Part shown: piece after piece, positions 25,955 to 35,967 of the stretch | Layout of the letters: every line of letters begins with the position of its first letter | Position numbering within the stretch: position 1 is the stretch's first letter | Assembly (NCBI GenBank): GCA_963666465.1 | Contig: OY762824.1 | Location: 2,852,001-2,916,000 of the forward strand | Direction of reading: 5' to 3' | From: VXYL01 sp963666465 | GTDB taxonomy: Bacteria; Pseudomonadota; Gammaproteobacteria; Pseudomonadales; Azotimanducaceae | DNA length: 64,000 nucleotides | The notes under the pieces: generated by a model | Database searches by the model: none | The model's input: the letters and a program-made list of their open reading frames with translations, nothing else | What the model was told of the DNA's origin: nothing | Translations under genes and position numbers: made by a program

Positions 25955-27361
25955 TCATGGCCTTGCATTCGCCGCTGCCGTGAGCTTGCCGAAGGCTGAG
26001 CCGAGCTGGACATCCGCGAAGCGCAAGGCCCGAGCCATCTCCTGGGCTGCTGGGCTTCCCACGGACAGGGCGGCTTCCGTGAGCCGCAAGGAGAGAAAGC
26101 TGCCCACCGGATTCGGGCCACTCACCAGGCTCGCGATGGCCTCCTCTGGTTCCTTGCACTCGATGAAGTCGTCGCCGTCCCTCGCCAGCGCCCGCGTGCC
26201 GTGCTCTCGCAGCTTCGACGGCGTCACGATCCAGCCGCCGCCGGCCCGGTGCGTGTCGGCGCTCGCAAGCACGGCCCGCTCCAGAAGGCTGGGACGATAG
26301 TCCAGCGCCTCGCCATGGGCAGCCGCCCAACACAGCGGCGCGAGCGGAAAGTCGCCCACGCCTCGGGTAAGCGTTCCGAGCCCCGCCCCGGCGCGGGCGT
26401 TGAGTTCAGTCGGCAGGAACCCCTCCTCGGCAAGCACGCCGTCGATGGTGAACGGCCCGCGGTAGCCCACTGAGCTACGCAGACCATCGCCCACTCGCCG
26501 TGCCAGGCGCCGCATGGTCTCCCGGTCTTCAGGGCGCGGATCAAACCAGTTCGAGCAGCCGGCATAGAGCAGACGGTGCCCTGTATTTGGACGCAAGACG
26601 ATCAGTTCCATCGGACGGAAAACGGCAACGCCATCGGGGAACACCACGCCGTGGATGCTCGCCGGCACGCCCTCGAGGAACGGCATCACTCGCACGCGGT
26701 CGGCAATCGCTGCGAGTGCCTGGAAGGCTTCCGAACCGCCGTCACCGGAGCGAACCCAGCGCAAGCCTTCCGCGCCTCCGTGCAGGCCCGATCGTGCGTC
26801 GGCTGCCCAGACGGTGCCCATGCCCCGATCCAGTTCCCGAGCCGCCTTCTTGAGGGCGGCGTGGTCCGCGACCACGATGCGTGATGGCGCACGGCAAACT
26901 TGAAGGGCGTCCCAGAAGGCATCGACGCGAACCTTGTCCTCGAGCCCAGCCCATGCCGGTGGGCGATAGGCATAGCAGGTTCGCCCGGCGATCACGTCCA
27001 TGCCACGCTCGTCGAGCGTGACGCCGCATAGCACGTGCGCCTCACCGGCCGGATCCCAAGCGTCAATGGCGGCTTGAACCGCTTCAGGGAGTTGCCGCAG
27101 GGCTGCCTCGGACCGACGAAACTGGTCGATGACGCCGCTTCCGCCGACCGCCAGGATCGCCAGTTCCGCCTCTTCTGGCGTCGGCATCTCCCCTGTTCCC
27201 CTACCGTGAGCGAGCAGGAACGGCCGCGCCGTGCCCAAGGCCGCAAGCCTTCGAGCCCTGTCGGCGAGCATGACCGCAAGCCCACCGACGTGAAGGAACT
27301 TCCGCCCGCGAAAGATCGGCTGCAAAAGCTTGTGGTAGTAGTCGCGCACCTCTTCGATCAC
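25955..27361 (-). CDS. ATP-grasp domain protein, unknown ligase-like function
   Basis: 468 residues from a GTG start. The central and C-terminal parts follow the ATP-grasp plan: RVRVMPFLEGVPASIHGVVF, PMELIVLR, and then YRGPFTIDGVLAEEGFLPTE with LNARAGAGLG, whose Glu-x-Asn type motif binds Mg-ATP. The N-terminal ~150 residues have no clear match. ATP-grasp enzymes join a carboxylate to an amine or thiol through an acyl phosphate; the partners here cannot be inferred. It is convergent with the epoxide hydrolase, 44 bases apart. An AT-rich stretch upstream (about 27424-27460) may hold its promoter. Confidence 0.7.
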   Translation of the reverse strand: MIEEVRDYYHKLLQPIFRGRKFLHVGGLAVMLADRARRLAALGTARPFLLAHGRGTGEMPTPEEAELAILAVGGSGVIDQFRRSEAALRQLPEAVQAAIDAWDPAGEAHVLCGVTLDERGMDVIAGRTCYAYRPPAWAGLEDKVRVDAFWDALQVCRAPSRIVVADHAALKKAARELDRGMGTVWAADARSGLHGGAEGLRWVRSGDGGSEAFQALAAIADRVRVMPFLEGVPASIHGVVFPDGVAVFRPMELIVLRPNTGHRLLYAGCSNWFDPRPEDRETMRRLARRVGDGLRSSVGYRGPFTIDGVLAEEGFLPTELNARAGAGLGTLTRGVGDFPLAPLCWAAAHGEALDYRPSLLERAVLASADTHRAGGGWIVTPSKLREHGTRALARDGDDFIECKEPEEAIASLVSGPNPVGSFLSLRLTEAALSVGSPAAQEMARALRFADVQLGSAFGKLTAAANARP

Positions 27362-27504
27362 CGGCTCGGTCCGGATTCGCGCTGGCTCTGAGCGCGAGTC
27401 AGGGGTTTCCGGGATGGCTCCCTTAAGTCATATAACATATTAATAGATATGAATTTATTGAAACGTTGCGTGTCACGGCGGCACGCTCCATCCCAGGCGG
27501 GCGA

Positions 27505-27786
27505 TCTCGTATTCCCCTCCCGAAGGGCCGCATGCAGGGCCACCATCCGATGGGCAAGATGATGCGGAAGCTGGAGATCGGCGCCGTGCCGCACGGGTTC
27601 CGCTCCAGCTTTCGGGACTGGACTGCCGAGTGCATCGAGACGCCGCGGGAGGTCTGCGAGTGCGAGCTCGCCCTGGCGCACGTCAACAGCGACCGCGTCG
27701 AGGCCGCCTACCGGCGTAGCGATCTGTTCGACCGCCGTCGGACACTCATGCAGCAGTGGGCAGACTACATCGCCGCCCAAGGCTGA
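27505..27786 (+). pseudogene. C-terminal remnant of a P4-type tyrosine integrase
   Basis: The frame reads LEIGAVPHGFRSSFRDWTAE, then CELALAHVNSDRVEAAYRRS and DLFDRRRTLMQQWADYI, the C-terminal catalytic part with HxxR, a second His and the Tyr nucleophile. The 5' part (LVFPS) lies in another frame, and the core-binding domain is gone. It marks the edge of a former integrated island. Confidence 0.85.
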
Positions 27787-27874
27787 TTGACCCACGGATA
27801 CCGACCTAGTTTGCGGAGCCACAAAGAGCCCTGCGATACTAGCTCCTTGCTCCAGCCAAAGGACCGAGTCGAGG

Positions 27875-28468
27875 ATGACCAGGCCAGCACGCCATTCCGA
27901 GCGTTGCAGTGAATGCAAGACCCGGGTGCAACAGCTTCTAGAAGCTATCTACGGCGAGTGCGTCGCCGGTTATCGCTTCAATTGGTCCACACAGCTAACC
28001 GCGTACGCAGGCACTCGGATACATGCCCTGCTGGAGAGTGTAGTTGGCGCCATCGAGGCTCATCGCGGCTACCGTATCAGCGACTTCGTCAGGGCGCCGC
28101 GCCTCGCGTCATGCGACTTTTGGTTACCCAATCCGGGATTCGTCGTGGAATTCGACGAGAGTCAGCACTTCACCGCCCCGCGCAAATCAGCACTCTCCGT
28201 CTACACGAATGACCTTCCGTTAGGGTTCTCGCCGACACGTTGGATGGAACTTTGTGAACGACACCATGCGTCCGACAACCATCCGCCCTACCGAGACGAA
28301 CAACGAGCGTGGTACGACGCCTTGCGAGACCTCGCGCCGATCATTCACGGGCACTCTCCAACCGTGAGGCTTTACGCCAGCGATTTGCCGTGGTGCACTC
28401 TCGATCCAACCCGGACAGCGCATCTTCGGCGTTTCACTGAGGTTGCATTACCGAACGCAACGCTCTGA
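27875..28468 (+). CDS. PD-(D/E)XK nuclease-like protein
   Basis: 197 residues. The central segment CDFWLPNPGFVVEFDESQHF has the order Asp, hydrophobic strand, Glu-x-Asp that is typical of PD-(D/E)XK nucleases of the Vsr/very-short-patch type and of uncharacterised families such as DUF7255. A CSECKTRV pair near the N-terminus may bind zinc. Two genes away is an mrr pseudogene and next to it an integrase remnant, so it probably belongs to a defence-type island. Target DNA and partners are unknown. Confidence 0.6.
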   Translation: MTRPARHSERCSECKTRVQQLLEAIYGECVAGYRFNWSTQLTAYAGTRIHALLESVVGAIEAHRGYRISDFVRAPRLASCDFWLPNPGFVVEFDESQHFTAPRKSALSVYTNDLPLGFSPTRWMELCERHHASDNHPPYRDEQRAWYDALRDLAPIIHGHSPTVRLYASDLPWCTLDPTRTAHLRRFTEVALPNATL

Positions 28469-28547
28469 CTCCCGCCCAAGCGACGCAGTTCTCGATCGGG
28501 CTCGAAGCCCTCTCGCTGGTGGCGCGGACTAGGCCGTTGGCACCTTT

Positions 28548-29444
28548 TCAATCCGGGTGGTCGACCGGCCAGGGTCCCTCAACCACGATGTCGGTAATGT
28601 CGGCGCCCCAGGCAGTCCCTTTCCTGACAGCGTCGAGCGGTGCGCGGGTCTGACCACAGTGGCAATAGGCTATCCCGGAAGCGAACGTTTCGACTTCAGG
28701 GAGCTGCCGACCGACACCGGCCCAGGCAACGCGCCAGATCTTCGGAGTATCCGTTGTGTGCGGGTGCTGCAGCACCGCGACCGGGTCGAACTCCTTGGCC
28801 AGCTTCCGCATCGCGTTGCACCGCTTGCGGCGCGTCGACCCCGCTCGCTGTCGTTTTCTGGCGCGCTGACTGAACAGGTTGAGGTCATGACATCCGAGGA
28901 TCAGCATTCGTTTCCCGCCGAACTCCAATAGGTGCGATTTCAACGGCGCTTGAACCAGAATTCGCTCCTCTCTCCCGCTCACTGGGTAGGACTTTCCCGT
29001 CCAGTGAATAACCGCCCCGGCCTTGGTGTCTATCACGGACACGAGTTCGGCCCGCATCGATTCGCCTACCAAGTCGACGCCAAGCGTGAGAAGCCGTGAA
29101 CGGCGGCTGAGCCGAACCATTGCGCGACCGCTCCCTATGACCCGTTCCACTTGTTTCAGGGCCGCAGGAATCAACCACTCGAAGTGCTTGTCGGAACCCC
29201 AGCCGCATTCGCCCCCGTCACGCTCGTACTTGCGTGGGAAAGGGGCTCTGATGAAACCGCCCGGTGTAATGGTTACGTCGACCTGTTTCTGCGGCCAGCC
29301 GTCCTCGTTGAGCACATCCGACAACATCCGTCTCGCATGATTTGTGTTGTCCGCCTCTTCATCCACCCATGTCCAGCCGTCGACGACGATCCTCACAACA
29401 CTCGTTGTCCCCGCACCTCCTTCCGGCTTCACGACACTGCCCAT
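28548..29444 (-). CDS. Hypothetical protein in decayed defence island
   Basis: 298 residues from ATG 29444 (AGGGAA just upstream); a TTG 11 codons earlier is less likely. The sequence has a charged N-terminal half, a strand-rich middle (LLTLGVDLVGESMRAELVSV, GAVIHWTGKSYP), a very basic segment (SQRARKRQRAGSTRRKRC), and a C-terminal region with HPHTTDTPKIWRVAWAG and YCHCGQTRAPLD. The Cys/His motif may bind zinc. No family is recognised. It faces the PD-(D/E)XK-like gene tail to tail and lies downstream of the mrr pseudogene. Confidence 0.55.
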   Translation of the reverse strand: MGSVVKPEGGAGTTSVVRIVVDGWTWVDEEADNTNHARRMLSDVLNEDGWPQKQVDVTITPGGFIRAPFPRKYERDGGECGWGSDKHFEWLIPAALKQVERVIGSGRAMVRLSRRSRLLTLGVDLVGESMRAELVSVIDTKAGAVIHWTGKSYPVSGREERILVQAPLKSHLLEFGGKRMLILGCHDLNLFSQRARKRQRAGSTRRKRCNAMRKLAKEFDPVAVLQHPHTTDTPKIWRVAWAGVGRQLPEVETFASGIAYCHCGQTRAPLDAVRKGTAWGADITDIVVEGPWPVDHPD

Positions 29445-29555
29445 TTCCCTTGGTCCATTGGCGAACTCTGAAATCAAAGTACTTCAGTCCCACTGTACCC
29501 GCGACGCGTTGCCGCACTTCCTGCGACACGACCCCCATGCCTCGATTTCCGGTCA

Positions 29556-29608
29556 CGCCCCTTCGCTGTGGGACGGACTTGAAAGTCGCGTCCCACAGCG
29601 AAGGGGCG
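29556..29608. repeat. Long near-perfect hairpin (20 + 5 bp stem)
   Basis: CGCCCCTTCGCTGTGGGACG at 29556-29575 is exactly inverted at 29589-29608. The inner GACTT/AAGTC continues the stem around a GA loop, with one bulged G. It lies between the mrr pseudogene and the hypothetical gene downstream of it, and could act as a terminator or be a small mobile repeat. Confidence 0.75.
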
Positions 29609-29679
29609 GGTTTTCCGCCGGACCGCGCAGGATCTCACGCGCAGCCCCTCCGCGCACTCCTCGCCTCCGTCGGGATGCC

Positions 29680-30445
29680 TCAGAGCGCGTCGAAGAACGC
29701 ACGGTCGGGAGTCACGCGCTCGACCGTCTCGGTGACGACGCCCAGGCCCTTCTCCTTTAGCAACAGACAGAGCTGTTCCCCTCCATAAGGTCGATCGCCA
29801 TCGCGCCTTCCCGAACCGCCTCCCGCTCCGCATCCCTCGTGAATCGGCCCGTGGTGATGAAGAGCCCCTTGTCCGCTCGGCCCGCCAAGGCGCCGCAGAA
29901 GTCCCGGACACTACCAAATCGCCGAGCGCCCAGTCAACTCTACCCGCGCGAAGCCGTACTCCCTGAGCAGCCGTTGACAAAGCCGCTCGAACGCCGCGGG
30001 CTCCATCTTGTGCAGCACCTCGACCAGGGCAGCCTGCCAAGAATCCCCGCCGCTCGCCTCGTCCGGGTCGTCCGAGTCCTCCGCCCGCGCCCCAGGGCCC
30101 TGTAGTCCGCTCTGATATCCCTTCTGCCGGCGTCGGGCTAGTTCCATGGTCTCATCGGCCGACCCAATCTGCTGTCCCGCCTCGGTGATCGCCCACACCC
30201 CGCGCGCCGAGTTTATCCACCGCGCCGATGCGCCGCAGCCGCGTCCGCGCCCACCCACATCAATACCTGAACCCCGACTGCGGTCCGTCACCGTGAACGA
30301 TGTCGAGCACCGCTTCATCGAGATCCATATCGGTAGCGACCAGGTCGAGTTCACCAATGGATGCCGAACCGCCCAGTCCCTCCAGCGCCCGAAGCGTCGG
30401 CCACATCAGGTCGACCGGCCTCGGCATTTCCATGTTGTCTGCCAC
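29680..30445 (-). pseudogene. mrr-type restriction endonuclease, decayed
   Basis: Pieces in several frames: an N-terminal Mrr domain (PRPVDLMWPTLRALEGLGGS, HGDG), then VWAITEAGQQ and WQAALVEVLHKMEPAAFERL with CQRLLREYGFARVELTGRS, then a gap of about 45 residues where the catalytic core with Asp and Gln/Lys should be. KGLFITTGRFTRDAEREAVR follows, and after another shift LCLLLKEKGLGVVTETVE to the stop. At least three frameshifts and one deletion are needed, so the enzyme is dead. Mrr cuts modified DNA in other bacteria. Confidence 0.85.
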
Positions 30446-30732
30446 GGTTTCCCTCCTGCCCGCCGTCGTTCGCGCCTCGAAGAAGCCTCCGGCTCCGTCT
30501 CCTGACCTGCGCATGCCGTCTATGGCGGGCGAGGCCGGTCGGCCTCCCGCCAACCCCCGGAGTCCGCATCGTAGCATCTACAGGATACCCAGCCCGCCGA
30601 ACACGTCCAAATGCAGTCTGGGCACGAGGTTACGCCACAGTTCCGCCGAACCGCGCACGATCTCGCGTGCAGCCCTTCCGCGCCCCGAAGCTGCACAGTA
30701 GGTTCCGACGTCGCGCAACCGAGTCGTAGTCG

Positions 30733-30945
30733 TCAGCCGAATGTGTAGATGTGCGGTTGCAGAACTTCGCGGAACGGCCCCATGCGCGCGAGCGTCCAGG
30801 CGCGGACATCGCTCCATCTCTCCCGCGAGTGAACGGCGACCTCCTCCGGGAAGTAGCACGCCACGCGGGATGCCCTTCGCCGATCCAGTCGTTCCCAGTC
30901 GAGCGCGTCTTCGAACACATCCTCTATCGCTGCGCGCCGCTCCAC
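30733..30945 (-). pseudogene. C-terminal fragment of a DUF4268-type protein cut by IS1634
   Basis: The frame reads LDWERLDRRRASRVACYFPE, then HSRERWSDVRAWTLARM and FREVLQPHI, which matches the end of DUF4268 proteins common near restriction systems. The upstream part is missing: the IS1634 target repeat CTAG (30945-30948) is the boundary, and no matching N-terminal sequence lies beyond the IS at 33041. The interval 30446-30732 shows no other gene. Confidence 0.65.
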
Positions 30946-30948
30946 TAG

Positions 30949-33036
30949 CCCAAGTTTACCAACGAAAAGAATAAACTGTTGTATCTCAACAATTTAGGTT
31001 GACCGAATCGCGCGTATGGCACTACATTCGTGCCCGACGTGATGGTTTCCCCTCAGACGACCGCCTGGTGTGTCCCCCCGGCTGAGGAGGCGATCCCCAA
31101 GGCATCGAGGATGGCCTTCTGCTGCGGTTCCGGGCGCGTCGCCTTGCGCACATGCAGCGTGCGTCCGTCGGCGCGCTTGAACGTCGCGGTCACCCGCTGA
31201 CGGCCGCCGAGAATCCGTTTGAGCGTCGTCCAGTTCGCCGTGCGCATCGGCCCGTCGCCGCGCTCGGCCAGACGGGTGCGAATCACCTGGACCAGTTGGT
31301 AGGCGATCACCGTGATGAACAGATGGCCCTCGGCACGGCGCGGCTTGCGGTGATGGATGGGGCGCAGGCCCAGTTCGGATTTCAGGGAACGGAACGCCGC
31401 CTCGACATCCGTGAGCAGGGTGAAGGTGCGCCACAGGCGCTCCTCGCTGAAGTCGGTCTCGTTGCTGCGCAGGCAATAGACGCCCGGATGGGTGAGCATC
31501 GTCCCGGCCACCGGCGTGCGGAGGAAGGTCACCGCCACGGCCCGTTTGCCGCTCTCGTCGGTTGCCACCGCGATGTCGTAGTGTTGGCCGACACCGCGGC
31601 TCTTCTCCACCAGCCGGCCGATGCGTTGCCAGATCTTTTCCGGCTTCTTCTGCGTGCGCGGCCGCGACAGCCCCTCGTTGATCGCATCGAGATCCCGCTC
31701 CAGGCGTTGCGCAAACCGCTCGGCCATGCCGCGCTCCTTCTCGGCACGCTGCTCGGAGCAGCAGTACAGGCGCACCTCGCCCGCCTCGGCGTCGTCCACC
31801 TTCTCCAGATGCACCACCCCGCCGCTGCGGGTGCGGTGGGCGAGTGCCGCCTCGGGCTCGAAGCGGCGCTTGCGCTCGCGCGAGACCACGATGTAGCGGT
31901 ACCCGTTCGCCTTCAGCCAGTCGACCTGTCGCTCGGTGGCGATGCCCCGGTCGAGCACCACCCGCGACCCCGGCGGTGCCCCGAGCGCGTCCAGCATGCC
32001 GGAAAGCGTCCGGTCTTCCTTGACGTTGCCCGCGAACACCCGCGAACGCCGCACGAAACCACCCCCGTCCAGCACCAGCCCCAGGGTGAGCAGCTTGCAG
32101 TCGCTGCGCTTCTCCTTCGAATGCCCCCGCCGCGCCTCGGGCTGATCCGCCACATCGCCCTCGTAATAGGTGTTGGTCAGATCGTAGAGCGTCACCGTCG
32201 GCGCCAGGTCGAACAGGTCCATGGCGCTCTCGAACAGATGCGCCTCGATCGCTTCGCGGTGGGCAGCCAAGGCATCCGAGGCCCGGTACAACTGCATCGC
32301 CCCCATGGTCTCGAAGTCCACACCCAGCAACTCCCCCAAGGCACTGCGCTCGCGCAGCCAGGCGTGCGTGGCCCGCTCCGAGGCCGGGTACGCAAGCCGC
32401 GCCACGATCGAGGCCACCGCCGCCGTGCACAGCGACGCGTTGATGCCCAGGGTCGACAGCAACTCCATCAGGCCCAACCGCTCGACCGCCCACAGTCCCG
32501 CCTGCTCGACGCCCACGCTGCGCGGGCGCGTCAACTCGAGCGACGCCACGTCCACACGGACCGGATCACGCACCGCTTCGGCGTCCCCCGCCCGGCCGCG
32601 GGCCAGCAGTTGCGCCCCGATCCGTTGCGCTTCTTCCTCGACGGCAGCCGGCGCATCGTCGATGAGCGGCGCCTGGCCGTTCAAGATCTCGTCGATGCGC
32701 CGGCACAGTTCCGGCCACTCCTCCACAGGCAGGTCGAAATCGCTGCCGAGGTTCAACAACGTGCGCTGGCGGACCTTGGCGCCGTCGCGCCGACTGTGCA
32801 CGAGGCGGTGGGAGTGGTAGTCCTGGCCGCCGGTGCGGCGGGTGAGGGTACGGCGGATGAACATGGCGGGTGACGGTAGCGGCGCCCGCCACCCATGTCA
32901 ACCGACACCACCCCATTATGGCACTACATCGGCCGATCCACCCCACCAGGAACCGGAAAACAACGAGTTGCCGACCCCAAAACCGTCAATCACCGCAAGA
33001 TCGGGCGAAAATCACGGGGTTGTTGGTAAAGATGGG
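30949..33036 (-). mobile_element. IS1634-family element, copy 2
   Basis: 2088 bp, inverted ends as in copy 1, flanked by CTAG at 30945-30948 and 33037-33040. It interrupts the DUF4268-type fragment. Confidence 0.93.
31053..32864 (-). CDS. IS1634-family transposase, copy 2
   Basis: 603 residues with the same DDE motifs as copy 1. It has a single EQAGLWAV block. It differs from the other three copies at several positions (Leu in AYQLVQVIRT where they have Arg, Ala in LGIASSAGG where they have Pro, Leu in NASLCTAA where they have Pro, Ile in LIDDAPA where they have Thr), so it is the most divergent copy in this window. No frameshift. Confidence 0.93.
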   Translation of the reverse strand: MFIRRTLTRRTGGQDYHSHRLVHSRRDGAKVRQRTLLNLGSDFDLPVEEWPELCRRIDEILNGQAPLIDDAPAAVEEEAQRIGAQLLARGRAGDAEAVRDPVRVDVASLELTRPRSVGVEQAGLWAVERLGLMELLSTLGINASLCTAAVASIVARLAYPASERATHAWLRERSALGELLGVDFETMGAMQLYRASDALAAHREAIEAHLFESAMDLFDLAPTVTLYDLTNTYYEGDVADQPEARRGHSKEKRSDCKLLTLGLVLDGGGFVRRSRVFAGNVKEDRTLSGMLDALGAPPGSRVVLDRGIATERQVDWLKANGYRYIVVSRERKRRFEPEAALAHRTRSGGVVHLEKVDDAEAGEVRLYCCSEQRAEKERGMAERFAQRLERDLDAINEGLSRPRTQKKPEKIWQRIGRLVEKSRGVGQHYDIAVATDESGKRAVAVTFLRTPVAGTMLTHPGVYCLRSNETDFSEERLWRTFTLLTDVEAAFRSLKSELGLRPIHHRKPRRAEGHLFITVIAYQLVQVIRTRLAERGDGPMRTANWTTLKRILGGRQRVTATFKRADGRTLHVRKATRPEPQQKAILDALGIASSAGGTHQAVV

Positions 33037-33139
33037 CTAGCGCGCCTTCGGCGCGCTCTGGCAGATTTTCGCCTCGCGAAAACTGCGAGAGGCTGACGCA
33101 AACGTCGCCACGGTTAAGCGGTTTTCTACGGCGCTGCCA

Positions 33140-33194
33140 GGACGGCTTGGGCTGGGGCAGGAAGCGTTGCCGAAAGGCAACGGTTCTTGTGGCG
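33140..33194 (+). repeat. Dispersed stem-loop repeat B, copy 2
   Basis: Hairpin GTTGCCGAAAGGCAAC within the 55-bp unit, directly before the left end of the IS1182-type element. The preceding 33041-33139 holds small palindromes (CGCGCCTTCGGCGCG) and no gene. Confidence 0.8.
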
Positions 33195-33198
33195 CTGG

Positions 33199-34820
33199 CA
33201 GCCTGTCGGACTTTGGCGCGGCAGGCGTGCGCGGAAGGGACTTGGCGCCCGCTTGAACGATGCCCCCTGTGGCTGTTCGGATGGGTCGTTGCCGCTGAAG
33301 CGGGGGTCGCATCCCGCCATCGGCCGCCGATGGGGGTCCAGAGGCCCTTTCCGACCCTGCAGCGGCCTCCAACACGCCGAGTTCGCTCCCCATGATCCCG
33401 TCAGGCCAACATCAGCCTGTGCAGGCGTCGGCAGCTGCAGGCCAGCGTCACCAACTTCCACTCGCCCTCCACCTTCTCGACGCCTCGCAGCAGGAACTGC
33501 CGAAAGCCCATCGCCTGCTTCACGATCCCGAACGCCGGCTCCACCGCATGCCTGCGCAAGCGGCAGTGCGCCCGGTTCTCCGGCAGCTCCATCCTCTCCC
33601 GCATCGCCTTGATCCACTCCGCCCGCGGCTCGGTTCCTTCGCCGGCTTCGGCGGCGGCTCCGGCCGAAAGTCGTGCCGGCGCCGTCCGCCTTCCGCCCCG
33701 GTCGCCACCAGCACCTCCACGCCGCGCCCCTCCAGCTCCGAAACCTCGCTGCCCGTCGCGCAGCCGCCGTCCGCCAGCACCCGATCCGCCGCACCCAACG
33801 CCGCCGGCATCGCCTCCACGTCCGCCACCAGCTCGTTGCGGTCGCTCGCGCTCACGCTCACCCGCGAACCCAGCACCAGCCGACTGCCGTCCGCGTCCAC
33901 CGCCGCCTGGGCGTTGCACGCCTGACGGCACTCATGGCGCCGGCTCCTGCGCATCGGCGAACTGTCGGCGTCCGTCAGGTTGATCCGCTCCTCGTCCCGC
34001 GGCTCCTCTTCGGGCGCCTTGATCCGCTTCCCCTTGCGCGAGCCCTCGCGCTGCTCCCGAGCCTCCACCTTGCGCTCGCACTCCGCGCGTTCCGAGTCCG
34101 CGCGCGCCTTCGCCCGACGCTCCAGCTCCGCACAGGCCTTGTCCAGCTTCGCCTTCGGCGTCTCCCGTCGCTTCAACTCCTCCGGCAGACCCTGCGGCTC
34201 CGACGCGGCGTCCGCGTCGTCCCGCTCCGCCCGATCCAGCAAGCCCTCGATCCCGCCACGCAACCGCTCGCGCAACTCCCCCGCGCGGCCGTGGCGGATG
34301 CCGTTGCGCCTGTTCGCGTTCGCGTCCACCTTCGTGCCGTCCACGCTCGCCGTCCCGACACGCAGCGGCTTCGGTTCCTTCGCCAGCGGCAGCACCTCCG
34401 GGAACGCCGCCGAGACCGCATCGAAGCTGTTGCGCCGAAACGTGCAGATCGTGTCGTGGTCCGGGTGACAGTTCGCCGCCACGCCCGAACCCCGATGTCC
34501 CGATGCGTCGCGCGCTCGATCCGGCGCGAGCCGAAGATGCCGTTGGCATGGCAGCAAATCAGCAGCGCCAGCATCGTCCGCGGGTGGCACTGCGCAGAGC
34601 CCGTGCCGCGCTCGTTCACCTGGAACGAACCCATCGGAACCCGCTCCACCGCCTCCAGCACAAAATGCGCCAGGTCGTCGGCCGGCAGCCAGTCCCGCAT
34701 GTCCGGCGGCAGCAGAAAAGGCTGCGATCGGTCCCGCTGCAGGAACTTCGGCATCTGCCCGCAACCCCATCGACTCCGAAGACGCCATTGTAAAATCTGC
34801 GCCCCAAGTCCGACAGGCTG
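33199..34820 (-). mobile_element. IS1182-type insertion sequence, inactive
   Basis: 1622 bp with inverted ends CAGCCTGTCGGACTT. The outer tetramers are CTGG and CTAG. The same end sequence forms the 58-bp mini-element at 62040-62097. Between the left end and the transposase stop (33199-33400) no other gene is visible. Confidence 0.8.
33401..34754 (-). pseudogene. IS1182-type transposase with two frameshifts
   Basis: Frame one: MPKFLQRDRSQPFLLPPDMR to GSRRIERATHRDIGVR. A shift near 34486 leads to VAANCHPDHDTICTFRRNS, VGTASVDGTKVDANANRRNG (first Asp), SPMRRSRRHECRQACNAQAA and ADRVLADGGCATGSE (second Asp). A second shift near 33630 leads to RAEWIKAMRERMELPENRA and AVEPAFGIVKQAMGFRQFL with the Glu. 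All parts of an IS1182 enzyme are present, so decay is recent and limited to two small indels. Confidence 0.88.
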
Positions 34821-35165
34821 CTAGCCTGGAGCGATGCCCTCCAAAGATCCAAAGAGTATGACCGCAAACGAAATCCTTCCCGTTGGGGAAGCGTGCGCCC
34901 TCCTGTCACTCCCCCTGGTGAGTCGAAAAGCCAAAGGTTTCGGAAGGGGCAGGCCACGCCCGAGCCTCAGCCCCGACTTCCCACCCACCTCGACCCCGTC
35001 CACAACCCCGCGGTCCCCGAAAAGCGCTATGATCGAAGCGGTTTTTCGTGCCGCGGAAGGTGCGAAAGGCCGTGGTTTTCGGGCGGTGTGGGGGCGCGGG
35101 CTTGCCGCCGTTCGGGGGAACGCTGACTTGAGGGCTGGCGACCGCAAGCTAAGGGGAGACACATA

Positions 35166-35816
35166 ATGGAAATCGCGGAAATCATTCCGTTTCTGTTCCG
35201 TTGGGGCCATGTCTTGTTCGGCATCGCCTGGATCGGCTTGCTTTACTACTTCAATTTCGTTCAGGGCGGCTACATGGCGGCGGCATCGGACGAGGCCAAG
35301 GTGGATGCATTCACCAAGCTCGTGCCGAGTGCGCTGTGGTGGTTCCGTTGGGCGGCGATGATGACCTTCCTCACCGGCGTCATCCTGCTGCTCTACATCA
35401 TGGGCGGTCTCTCGGTGGGAATCCTGCTTGGGGCATTGCTCGGCACGGTGATGTTTCTGAACGTCTGGCTGGTGATATGGCCCAACCAGAAGATCGTCAT
35501 CGCCTCGAACGAATCGGTGCGTGACGGCGGTGAGGCGGATCCGAACCAGGCGGCCGCAGCGGCGAAGGCACTGCTGGCCTCGCGCACCAACACGCTGTTC
35601 TCCTTGCCGATGGCGTTCTTCATGGTGTCGCACGGCCACTTGACCCTGGGCGCTGGCGACCTGACCAGCATGGGCATGTGGCTCGGCATCCTCATCGTCG
35701 CCGCCATCGAGGCGAACGCGCTGTTCGGCAAAACCGGGCCGATTACCACCGTGCGCGGCGTAATCACGTCCAGCGTTGTGCTCACCGTGATCATGGCGGT
35801 CGTCGCGGGGCTTTAG
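35166..35816 (+). CDS. Membrane protein of the urate hydroxylase PuuD/DUF989 type
   Basis: 216 residues. Start region FLFRWGHVLFGIAWIGLLYY matches the N-terminal membrane part of PuuD, followed by MMTFLTGVILLLYIMGGL, TVMFLNVWLVIWPNQKIVIA and three further helices. The family-typical NVW-IWPNQ motif is present. Proper PuuD proteins end in a c-type cytochrome domain (CxxCH); this one stops before it, so it matches the cytochrome-less class of unknown role. Conserved His in RWGHV and SHGHL may bind haem or metal. AGGGGAGAC lies before the ATG. Upstream 34821-35165 holds a partial GTCACTCCCCCT repeat and no gene. Confidence 0.75.
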   Translation: MEIAEIIPFLFRWGHVLFGIAWIGLLYYFNFVQGGYMAAASDEAKVDAFTKLVPSALWWFRWAAMMTFLTGVILLLYIMGGLSVGILLGALLGTVMFLNVWLVIWPNQKIVIASNESVRDGGEADPNQAAAAAKALLASRTNTLFSLPMAFFMVSHGHLTLGAGDLTSMGMWLGILIVAAIEANALFGKTGPITTVRGVITSSVVLTVIMAVVAGL

Positions 35817-35967
35817 CGCGACGCACACCGTTGAGACGGCCCGGCGCTGGCGGATCGCTGGTGTCGGGTTTGGGTGCGCCTTGAGATCGGCGCTAGTGAG
35901 GTAAGCGGAAGCGAAGAAAGAAGGCCAGCAGTTGCGTAGCGACTGCCGACGCGCCCGCAAGGGCGCG

